From Flavobacterium sp. ENC (GTDB lineage Bacteria; Bacteroidota; Bacteroidia; Flavobacteriales; Flavobacteriaceae), in the NCBI RefSeq assembly GCF_020991415.1, contig NZ_JAJMOY010000005.1, positions 124,001-188,000 of the forward strand: DNA of 64,000 bases. Direction: 5' to 3'. Of the stretch, positions 1 through 6,923 are shown piece after piece. Each line of letters opens with the position of its first letter. Position 1 is the first letter of the stretch. The notes under the pieces were generated by a model. That model saw only the letters and a list, made by a program, of their open reading frames with translations. It did no database searches and had not been told where the DNA came from. A program made the translations under genes and the position numbers.

Positions 1-549
1 CTTTTGTGTGACGAAGCGACCAGCGCACTGGATCCCGGAACTACAAGGTCAATTTTAAATCTGTTAAAAGACATCAACAAACGTCTTAATATCACAATAC
101 TGCTAATCACCCATCAAATGGAGGTCGTTAAGGCAATTTGTGACGAAGTTGCCGTCATAAGCAACGGAAAACTAATCGAACAGGGAACTGTAGGCGAAAT
201 ATTCGCCAATCCGCAACATGAATTAACGCGTGAATTTATCGCCTCTTCTTTACACATTGACATTCCGGATGTATATCAGGAACGTCTGGAAGCAGTTTAC
301 AAAGAAGGCTTGCATCCTTTATTGCGTTTAGAACTGAACGGCAATTCGGTAAACGAGCCTATTCTCACTCAGGCTGCCATTCAGTTTGGTGTGAACGCCA
401 ATATTATAACGGCACAGACCGCATACGCAGGTGAAACCAATTTTGGAATCCTGATCGTCGAATTGTCCGGTAATGAAATACAGCAAAAAGAAGCAATTCA
501 ATTTTTTAAAGAAAAACACGTAAAAACAGAAATATTAGGCTATGTCTGA
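1..549 (+). CDS. metN: Methionine ABC transporter ATP-binding protein, 3' part only
   Basis: The gene enters from the left edge, and 182 C-terminal residues are present in frame from base 1. The fragment opens inside the Walker B/D-loop segment (LLCDEATSALDP) and continues through the H-loop histidine (LLITHQ). Residues from about 105 onward match the small C-terminal NIL domain that binds methionine and inhibits transport in MetN proteins. It would power import of L- or D-methionine with the permease and lipoprotein that follow. The stop overlaps the start of metI by 8 bp, so the genes are translationally coupled. Walker A lies outside the window. Confidence 0.93.
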   Translation, partial: LLCDEATSALDPGTTRSILNLLKDINKRLNITILLITHQMEVVKAICDEVAVISNGKLIEQGTVGEIFANPQHELTREFIASSLHIDIPDVYQERLEAVYKEGLHPLLRLELNGNSVNEPILTQAAIQFGVNANIITAQTAYAGETNFGILIVELSGNEIQQKEAIQFFKEKHVKTEILGYV

Positions 550-1195
550 ATCCATTATAACATTACTAGTACAAGGAACATTAGAAACAATTGTAATGAC
601 ATTCCTGGCCGGATTCTTCGGTTTTTTATTAGGACTTCCATCGGGAATTTTATTATTCCTTACCCGCAAAGGTCAGATTTTAGAGCACGTGGTATTCAAC
701 CGCGTTCTATCGGTAATCGTAAACATTTTCAGATCGATTCCTTTTATCATTTTAATTGTATGGATGATTCCTTTCACCAGAACTTTGGTAGGAACTTCTA
801 TTGGTGTTAGTGCTGCACTAGTACCCTTAAGCATTGGGGCAGCTCCTTTTATTGCAAGACTGGTAGAAAACAGTTTGCTGAGCCTTCCTTCTGGACTCAT
901 TGAAGCGGCAAGAGCTCTGGGCGCAACCCCTTTTCAAATTGTATACAAAGTACTATTGCCGGAAGCACTTCCCTCGCTCATCAATGCTGCTTCAATTACC
1001 CTGATCACACTTGTCGGCTATTCAGCAATGGGTGGTGCTGTAGGTGCCGGCGGACTTGGACAAATAGGATATCAATACGGTTATATTGGGTACGATGCAG
1101 CAATTATGAATACTGTTCTGATTTTACTGGTCGCCCTTGTATTTATTATTCAATTTGCAGGCGACAAACTTTCTAAATATTTTGATCACAGATAA
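542..1195 (+). CDS. metI: Methionine ABC transporter permease
   Basis: A 217-residue inner-membrane protein of the usual MetI length with about five hydrophobic helices. The EAA loop that docks onto the ATPase is clear at residues 121-143 (EAARALGATP followed by LLPEALP). The C-terminal half has the Gly-rich stretch GGAVGAGGLGQIGYQYGY typical of this permease family. It overlaps metN by 8 bp and is followed after 28 bp by the substrate-binding lipoprotein gene. The order metN-metI-metQ identifies the operon, and two MetI chains with two MetN chains form the transporter. Confidence 0.94.
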   Translation: MSESIITLLVQGTLETIVMTFLAGFFGFLLGLPSGILLFLTRKGQILEHVVFNRVLSVIVNIFRSIPFIILIVWMIPFTRTLVGTSIGVSAALVPLSIGAAPFIARLVENSLLSLPSGLIEAARALGATPFQIVYKVLLPEALPSLINAASITLITLVGYSAMGGAVGAGGLGQIGYQYGYIGYDAAIMNTVLILLVALVFIIQFAGDKLSKYFDHR

Positions 1196-1223
1196 AACTC
1201 AGCTTTAATTTTAAAATAAAAAC

Positions 1224-2042
1224 ATGAATACAAAAAATAAATTTTCGATACTGGCGGGAATCCTATTAGCCACTCTTTTGCTGTCAAATTGCGGAAAGGA
1301 CAAAAAAAACGATCCGAATTTCATAAAGGTCGGAGTTGCTGCGGGACCCGAATTTACGGTAGCTCAGGAAGCTCAAAAAGTAGCCAAAGAAAAATATGGC
1401 CTGGAAGTGGAGTTAATTACCTTCAATGATTATGTAGTTCCAAACGAAGCCTTAAACCAAGGCGATATTGACGCTAATGCTTTCCAGCACAAACCTTACC
1501 TTGACGCACAGTCAAAACAAAGAGGATACAAACTGGCGATTATCGGCAAGACTTTCATTTATCCGATTGCTGCTTATTCCAGAAAAATAAAAACGCTGGC
1601 CGAATTAAAACCGGAAAGTACCATTGTAATTCCAAATGACCCCACCAATGGAGGGCGTTCCTTATTACTGCTTCAAAAAAATGGTATTTTAAAACTGAGA
1701 GATAACGTAGGCCTTTTACCAAAAGTAACCGACATCACGGAAAACCCTAAGAATTTAAAAATATTAGAACTGGAAGCGCCACAGATTCCAAGAACCTTAG
1801 ACGATCAAAATGTAACGATTGCCATTATCAACAACACGTTCTCCTCACAAGCAGGGCTGGTACCGTCCAGAGATGCTTTATTTGTTGAAGATAAAGATTC
1901 TCCGTATGTGAATTTGGTAGTTTCAAGGGAAGACAATAAAAAAGACCCAAGGATTTTAAAATTTCTAAAAGCATTTCAATCTGACGAAGTAGCAAAAGTG
2001 GCCGAAAAAGAATTCAAAGGCGGTGCAGTAAAAGGCTGGTAG
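1224..2042 (+). CDS. metQ: Methionine-binding lipoprotein of the MetNIQ importer
   Basis: A 272-residue NlpA/MetQ-family protein. It begins with a lipoprotein signal sequence ending in LLLSNCG, which makes Cys23 the likely lipidated residue. The mature domain has family hallmarks: KVGVAAGPEF near the start, QHKPYLD, and a C-terminal FQSDEV. It would capture methionine in the periplasm and deliver it to MetI. It is the last gene of the operon, and a strong hairpin terminator follows 26 bp after the stop. Confidence 0.93.
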   Translation: MNTKNKFSILAGILLATLLLSNCGKDKKNDPNFIKVGVAAGPEFTVAQEAQKVAKEKYGLEVELITFNDYVVPNEALNQGDIDANAFQHKPYLDAQSKQRGYKLAIIGKTFIYPIAAYSRKIKTLAELKPESTIVIPNDPTNGGRSLLLLQKNGILKLRDNVGLLPKVTDITENPKNLKILELEAPQIPRTLDDQNVTIAIINNTFSSQAGLVPSRDALFVEDKDSPYVNLVVSREDNKKDPRILKFLKAFQSDEVAKVAEKEFKGGAVKGW

Positions 2043-2068
2043 TAGCTTATTTATTTAGAAGATAATAT

Positions 2069-2107
2069 AAAGAAGGGTGACAATATAGTAATTGTCACCC
2101 TTCTTTT
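2069..2107. terminator. Bidirectional terminator between metQ and the MFS gene
   Basis: A 14-bp perfect stem (AGAAGGGTGACAAT pairing with ATTGTCACCCTTCT) with a 6-nt loop, flanked by A and T residues. It sits between convergent genes and can serve both. Confidence 0.85.
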
Positions 2108-2149
2108 ATGTTAGATAATAAATTCTAAACTTCTGTATTGAAAAGAAAA

Positions 2150-3325
2150 TTAAACCGCTTCTGCTTCCTGAAGTTCTACGGCACTACTTCTTCTTTGTAT
2201 CAGCACAATAGTAATAACCATCCCGATAATTGACATTCCCACACCAATAAGGTTCGGAGAAGCATAACTGTAGCCTGCTATAAGCGGCAAACCGCCAAGG
2301 AAAGCACCTAATGCATTTCCGATATTAAAACTTCCCTGCAGGGAAGCCGAAGCAATCATTTCTGCATCTTTCGCAGTACGAATCATCAGCATTTGAATAG
2401 GTGCAATAACAGAGAATGAAATGGCTCCGGTTAAAAACGTAAAGAACAAGGAAGCATATTGATTGTAGGAGAAAAAGTAAACTAAAATCAAATCGATGGA
2501 CATCACAAAAAGCAATGCTAATGTAGTGGGTGCCGGAGAAAACTTATCCGCCAGTTTACCACCGAGAAAATTCCCTACCACCATTCCGAAACCGGCCAGA
2601 ATTAAAATATACGAAACATCTTCCGGAGAAAACTTAGAGACATTGATCAAAAGCGGTGCGATATAACTGATCCAGGCAAACAATCCGCCAAAACCAATTG
2701 CCGTGATTCCGATAATAAGCCACGCATCGATTTGCTGGAAAAATTTTAATTGTGTCCTCATATTTACATTTTGATTTCGTTCCAGATTTGGCATCCATAA
2801 ATAGATAAACAAAAAGGTAAGCATTCCCACAACAGCAATCAGTATAAAAGTATAACGCCAGATAAAATGGTGCCCGATATAGGTTCCAATGGGCACACCG
2901 ATCAGATTCGCCAGTGTTAAACCTGAAAACATGATCGCAATCGCCTGCGCTTCTTTTCCTTTATCCGCCAAACGGCTTGCCACCACCGCTCCTACTCCAA
3001 AGAAAGCCCCGTGCGGCAGTCCGGAAAGAAATCTGGAAGCGAATAAAAAATTATAGTTAGGCGCAATAATAGATAACGCATTAAAAACCGTTAACATCAA
3101 AGCTAAAATTAAAAGCATTTTTTTAGGAGCAAAATTTCTGCCCAGAATTACTAATAAAGGTGCTCCAATTACCACTCCAAGTGCATAAGCCGAAATTAAA
3201 TATCCGGCAACAGGAATCGTAACTTTCATATCTGAAGCAATATCAGGCAACAGGCCCATCATAACAAATTCGGTAATTCCGATAGTTAGACCACCCAATG
3301 ACAGTGCAATAAGACTTTTTTTCAT
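2150..3325 (-). CDS. MFS transporter, DHA1/AraJ-like drug or sugar exporter
   Basis: A 391-residue protein with twelve predicted membrane segments and no large loop, the typical length of DHA1 major facilitator exporters. FLSGLPHGAFFG and the motif-C-like GVPIGTYIG in the fifth helix region resemble AraJ/YdhP-type proton antiporters. The substrate cannot be inferred. It is divergent from an AraC regulator. The intergenic region carries a TGACG-N8-CGTCA inverted repeat that overlaps the likely -7 box of this gene, which suggests control by that regulator. Confidence 0.85.
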   Translation of the reverse strand: MKKSLIALSLGGLTIGITEFVMMGLLPDIASDMKVTIPVAGYLISAYALGVVIGAPLLVILGRNFAPKKMLLILALMLTVFNALSIIAPNYNFLFASRFLSGLPHGAFFGVGAVVASRLADKGKEAQAIAIMFSGLTLANLIGVPIGTYIGHHFIWRYTFILIAVVGMLTFLFIYLWMPNLERNQNVNMRTQLKFFQQIDAWLIIGITAIGFGGLFAWISYIAPLLINVSKFSPEDVSYILILAGFGMVVGNFLGGKLADKFSPAPTTLALLFVMSIDLILVYFFSYNQYASLFFTFLTGAISFSVIAPIQMLMIRTAKDAEMIASASLQGSFNIGNALGAFLGGLPLIAGYSYASPNLIGVGMSIIGMVITIVLIQRRSSAVELQEAEAV

Positions 3326-3357
3326 TTGTTTTTTACAAGAAAGGAATAGATTTTCTA

Positions 3358-3375
3358 TGACGCAAATTTACGTCA
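3358..3375. promoter_or_regulatory. Inverted repeat in the MFS/AraC divergent region (candidate operator)
   Basis: TGACG-N8-CGTCA, perfect 5-bp arms. The minus-strand motif TAAATTTG (3363-3370), a match to the Bacteroidota -7 box TANNTTTG, lies in its centre. On the plus strand TATATTTG (3396-3403) could serve the araC-type gene. No well-spaced -33 box was found for either. Confidence 0.4.
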
Positions 3376-3428
3376 GCTTTGAAAGGAAATAGTTGTATAT
3401 TTGCGATATAAACTTGTACATTTAAGTT

Positions 3429-4262
3429 ATGCCGAAATTAAATCAATTTGAAACGCTTTTAATAGATGAATTTGAAGACGAGAAATTTCACCTTCCGCCG
3501 CATACACATACTTATTATGAAATCATCTATATAAAGAAGGGCAACGGAATTCATCACTTAAACAACAACCTCCTGCCTTATAAAGCGGGTGATTTATTTG
3601 TGATTTCACCGGATGACGAACATTATTTTGACATCAGGAAAAGCACGCGTTTTTTCTATATTAAGTTCACGGATAATTATTTCAATTCGAAACAAAATCT
3701 TACCTGTGATGAATTTTTAGTCCACACACCCGAAAGTTTCATGCGCGATAAAACGCTAAAAGAAACGGTTTTAAAATTTGATGACCCTTGCAAAACGATT
3801 TTACGAAATACAATTGAAAACATCTCCGCTTACAATTGCAAGACCGATGTTTCGAATTCACCCATTGTATTTTATCAGATCCTTTCCATTTTTGGATTAA
3901 TTAAAGAAACCATGCGCGGACTGAATCTTGTGGTGAAAGGAAATTCTATCGACAATGAACAGATTACTTCTTACATTCATCAGAATATTTATCAGCCCAA
4001 ACTGGTGCAGATAAAAGTAATTGCAGCCCATTTTAATATTGCCCAAACCTATTTCAGCGCTTATTTCAAAAGAACTTTTTCGATCAGCTACCGTGATTAC
4101 ATTCATAATCTCAGAACAACCCTGATCGAAAAACGTTTTCAGAACAATCAATTGCCGGTGAAACAGATTGCCTATGAATTCGGTTTTACCGATGAAAGCC
4201 ATTTGTCCAATTATTTTAAGAAAAGGAAGAATATGAAACCTACCGATTTTAAGAAGCTTTAG
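3429..4262 (+). CDS. AraC-family transcriptional regulator with cupin sensor domain
   Basis: A 277-residue protein of classic AraC architecture. The N-terminal cupin fold includes a His-rich ligand region (LPPHTHTYYEI, about residues 20-30) and AGDLFVISPDDEHYF. The C-terminal part has two helix-turn-helix motifs (residues about 195-277) ending with FGFTDESHLSNYFKKRKNMKP. It would sense a small molecule and regulate the divergently transcribed exporter gene 103 bp away. The ligand is unknown. Confidence 0.87.
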   Translation: MPKLNQFETLLIDEFEDEKFHLPPHTHTYYEIIYIKKGNGIHHLNNNLLPYKAGDLFVISPDDEHYFDIRKSTRFFYIKFTDNYFNSKQNLTCDEFLVHTPESFMRDKTLKETVLKFDDPCKTILRNTIENISAYNCKTDVSNSPIVFYQILSIFGLIKETMRGLNLVVKGNSIDNEQITSYIHQNIYQPKLVQIKVIAAHFNIAQTYFSAYFKRTFSISYRDYIHNLRTTLIEKRFQNNQLPVKQIAYEFGFTDESHLSNYFKKRKNMKPTDFKKL

Positions 4263-4333
4263 TTATTGAAATCTTAAAAAAGCGCCCACCTGAATATTTT
4301 TATTTAAATTTGTCCTAATAAAATAAATTTTCG

Positions 4334-4720
4334 TTGACTAAAAAAGCCTTCATATTATTTCTCATACTCACCATTGGTTTCTTCCTGATTCCGGTTTCCG
4401 GTGTTGCATGTGAAAATCACACAGGCAAAAACGCTTTCAAAAAAGAAATTAGCACTAACAAAAAAGGAAAAGACTGCTGTAAAAAAGACTGTTGCAGTAA
4501 AACCGCTTCTCCAAAAAAAGAAAAGCACGACTGCGACGGAAAATGCAATCATACCAACTGTACCACCTCTTCTTTACAGTTTAGCATTCCGGCTTTAAAT
4601 GATTTTGATTTTCAAAATATGCTTTTCAATTTTTCAATGGAAAAGTCTGTTTCCTATTACAATGAAACCAATATCTCTGATGGCTTCACTTCAATCTGGC
4701 TGCCTCCTAAAATAAAATAA
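4334..4720 (+). CDS. Small secreted Cys/Lys-rich protein at head of copper cluster
   Basis: A 128-residue protein read from a TTG start. A hydrophobic signal segment (residues 5-23) is followed by a Lys/Cys-rich stretch with DCCKKDCCSK and, further on, HDCDGKCNHTNC. These paired cysteines and histidines are a plausible soft-metal binding site in the periplasm. No named domain is recognised. Its position before the DUF3347, HMA and multicopper oxidase genes suggests metal buffering or sensing, but that is inference from context. The motif TAAATTTG at 4305-4312 could be its -7 box. The start codon is the least certain part. Confidence 0.65.
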   Translation: MTKKAFILFLILTIGFFLIPVSGVACENHTGKNAFKKEISTNKKGKDCCKKDCCSKTASPKKEKHDCDGKCNHTNCTTSSLQFSIPALNDFDFQNMLFNFSMEKSVSYYNETNISDGFTSIWLPPKIK

Positions 4721-4895
4721 TTCTATTTGTGACAGCCATAATTGGGCTTTTTCAGCACCTTTTACAGGCAAAAAATACAGGCAAAGACATTAGCTTCCTG
4801 CTTGTTTACCTTTGTTATTCTTAGGAACAGTAATATTGAATAAAAACTAATTTAAAGGAAACTTAAAAAAATCCTTTTTTCAAAAACATACAAAA

Positions 4896-5423
4896 ATGAA
4901 AAATGCAATAACAGCTGTACTGGCAGCAATTACAATAGTATTATCCGTAAATACAATTTCAGCGAAAGAACTAAAAGCACAAATCACAACAGAAGAAGTT
5001 CAGGACTCCAAACTGAAACCTGTTTTTGATGAGTATTTCGCAATGAAAGACGCGCTAATCAAAAGTGACGCAAAAACCACTTCGGCAAAAGCCAAAGACC
5101 TTTTAACTGCAATCGGTGCGGTAAAAATGGATCAGTTAAAAACCGCAGAGCACGGTGTCTGGATGAAAGTTATGAAAAAAATCACCGCTGATGCTAAAGC
5201 AATTTCATCAAATCAGGATCTGAAAAAACAACGTGAAACTTTTAAATCCTTATCTAAAAGTACTTACGAACTGATCAAAGCTTCCAATCCCGCAGAAACT
5301 GTTTACTATCAATATTGCCCAATGGCAGATGCAAACTGGTTAAGCAAAGAAAAAGCAGTTAAAAATCCATATTACGGTGCTTCAATGCTTACCTGTGGAA
5401 ATGTGGTAGAAACCATCAAATAA
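4896..5423 (+). CDS. DUF3347-domain secreted protein, probable copper-binding
   Basis: A 175-residue exported protein with a signal peptide (cleavage near residue 23-25). The mature part is a helical DUF3347 domain, found elsewhere at the C-terminus of CusB-like adaptors and as stand-alone proteins next to copper genes. The conserved end YYQYCPMAD...PYYGASMLTCG supplies Cys and Met residues suited to Cu(I). It is followed after 3 bp by the HMA-HTH regulator. A TACCTTTG motif at 4807-4814 is a candidate -7 promoter element. Metal binding is inferred from family context. Confidence 0.82.
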   Translation: MKNAITAVLAAITIVLSVNTISAKELKAQITTEEVQDSKLKPVFDEYFAMKDALIKSDAKTTSAKAKDLLTAIGAVKMDQLKTAEHGVWMKVMKKITADAKAISSNQDLKKQRETFKSLSKSTYELIKASNPAETVYYQYCPMADANWLSKEKAVKNPYYGASMLTCGNVVETIK

Positions 5424-5426
5424 ATT

Positions 5427-5987
5427 ATGACGCTCTATATCAAGAACATGGTATGCAGCAGATGTAAAATGGTAGTGAAGTCTGAGTTTGAAAAACTCGG
5501 ACTTCACACTATTTCTGTTGAACTGGGTGAAGTGGAATTACAAGAGGAACTTACAGAAAATCAGAAAAGAGATTTACTTCAAAACCTTCATTCTTTGGGC
5601 TTTGACCTGCTTGATGACAAAAAAAGCAAGACAATAGAGAAAATCAAAACTATTATTATCGATTTAGTTCATCATAAAAACAATGAACTGAGAATCAATT
5701 TGTCTGATTACTTAGTAGAAAATCTCCATCAGGATTACAGCACATTGAGCAATCTTTTCTCGGAAACAGAAAATACTACTATTGAAAAATATTTCATCAG
5801 TCAGAAAATAGAAAAGGTAAAAGAATTACTGATTTACAATGAACTTTCGTTAAGCGAAATTGCTGATATTTTAAACTACAGTAATGTGGCACACCTGAGC
5901 AATCAGTTCAAGAAAATTACCGGTTTTACACCTACTTATTTTAAACAGCTGAAAAACAAAAAGCGCATTCAGATTGAGAATTTGTAA
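5427..5987 (+). CDS. HMA-like domain fused to an AraC-type helix-turn-helix regulator
   Basis: A 186-residue protein. Residues 1-65 look like a heavy-metal-associated (HMA) ferredoxin-like fold: LYIKNMVCSRC gives a CxxC-type site at the normal loop position, followed by the pattern of an HMA beta-alpha-beta unit. Residues about 80-180 form the AraC DNA-binding region (LSLSEIADILNYSNVAHLSNQFKKITGFTP). No cupin or other sensor is present. The natural reading is that metal binding by the HMA half controls DNA binding for the surrounding copper cluster. Lacking a normal dimerisation domain, it may act as a monomer. Regulation is inferred, not shown. Confidence 0.8.
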   Translation: MTLYIKNMVCSRCKMVVKSEFEKLGLHTISVELGEVELQEELTENQKRDLLQNLHSLGFDLLDDKKSKTIEKIKTIIIDLVHHKNNELRINLSDYLVENLHQDYSTLSNLFSETENTTIEKYFISQKIEKVKELLIYNELSLSEIADILNYSNVAHLSNQFKKITGFTPTYFKQLKNKKRIQIENL

Positions 5988-5994
5988 TTTTTTT

Positions 5995-6110
5995 TACCGC
6001 AAAGAAGGCAATCCCGATAGCTATCGGGATATGCAAAGAGCACGAAGCCTTGCGAACGTTGCGTTTTCCTAAAACCCGGCAGATACAAAACTTTGCGCCC
6101 CTTGCGGTTA
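5995..6110. repeat. Dispersed intergenic repeat, CCGCAAAG/CTTTGCG type
   Basis: A gene-free stretch with ACCGCAAAGAAGGC at one end and CTTGCGGTTA at the other, GCAAAGAGCACGAAG inside, and a perfect 20-bp palindrome at 6011-6030 (core GATAGCTATC). A related element lies at 37213-37308 and a fragment at 54877-54912. It has no coding potential. Confidence 0.6.
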
Positions 6111-6209
6111 ATTTTTTTTTATAAATATTACAAATCATTCTCAAAATTATACAACACGAAGCCACTATTGCTTCGGAAATTTGCATTGTACTATTTAAAG
6201 ATAAAAACA

Positions 6210-6923
6210 ATGACACATACCTATCAGATTACCGGAATGACCTGCACCAGCTGCGAGGATAAAGTAAAAAAAGCACTTCAATCCGCAGCGCATGTAACCG
6301 AAGTGGAAGTTTCGAAAGATAAAAACAGCGCAACCGTAACGATGAGCCAACATGTTGGCCTCAATGAATTGCAAAATGTCCTCGACAGTAAATATAAGAT
6401 TTCAGCAATCCACCATAATGAAATTGCCGAAGAAACAAAATCCTGGCTGGAGACCTACAAACCAATTGTACTGATATTCTTTTACATCAGTCTGGTTACA
6501 GGATTGATTCAGCTTACCAATTCTGAGTTTGATTTTATGCAGGCCATGCGCCATTTTATGGCCGGATTCTTTTTGGTTTTTTCATTTTTCAAAATGCTGA
6601 ACTTAAAAGGTTTTGCAGAAAGTTATCAGATGTACGATGTGCTGGCGAAAAAAATCCCGGCCTGGGGATATGTATATGCTTTTCTCGAACTCGGTTTAGG
6701 GATTTCGTATGTAATCAATTTTAATCCGTTCTTAACCAATGCACTGACATTTATTATCATGAGTATCAGCATCATTGGTGTACTGCAATCTGTCCTGAAC
6801 AAAAAGAAAATTCAGTGCGCCTGTCTGGGAGCTGTTTTTAATTTACCAATGAGCACCGTAACTATTATAGAAGATGGTTTAATGATCATCATGAGCTTAA
6901 TAATGCTAACAACACTACTATAA
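6210..6923 (+). CDS. HMA domain fused to a four-helix MauE/DoxX-like membrane protein
   Basis: A 237-residue protein starting at the ATG at 6210; an upstream in-frame extension to 6093 would add an implausible leader. Residues 1-70 are an HMA domain with the canonical ITGMTCTSCEDKVKKAL site. After a linker come four hydrophobic helices (about residues 80-237) resembling MauE/DoxX-type proteins, with a CAC motif (KIQCACLGAVFNLP) before the last helix. It probably passes Cu(I) or reducing equivalents across or at the inner membrane. It is immediately followed by the multicopper oxidase ATG, so the two are co-expressed. Confidence 0.82.
   Translation: MTHTYQITGMTCTSCEDKVKKALQSAAHVTEVEVSKDKNSATVTMSQHVGLNELQNVLDSKYKISAIHHNEIAEETKSWLETYKPIVLIFFYISLVTGLIQLTNSEFDFMQAMRHFMAGFFLVFSFFKMLNLKGFAESYQMYDVLAKKIPAWGYVYAFLELGLGISYVINFNPFLTNALTFIIMSISIIGVLQSVLNKKKIQCACLGAVFNLPMSTVTIIEDGLMIIMSLIMLTTLL

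Noticed and set aside
6093..6209. Upstream in-frame extension of the HMA-membrane gene
   Set aside because: It lies across the end of a dispersed repeat and adds a 39-residue leader unlike any HMA protein; the ATG at 6210 begins the HMA fold.
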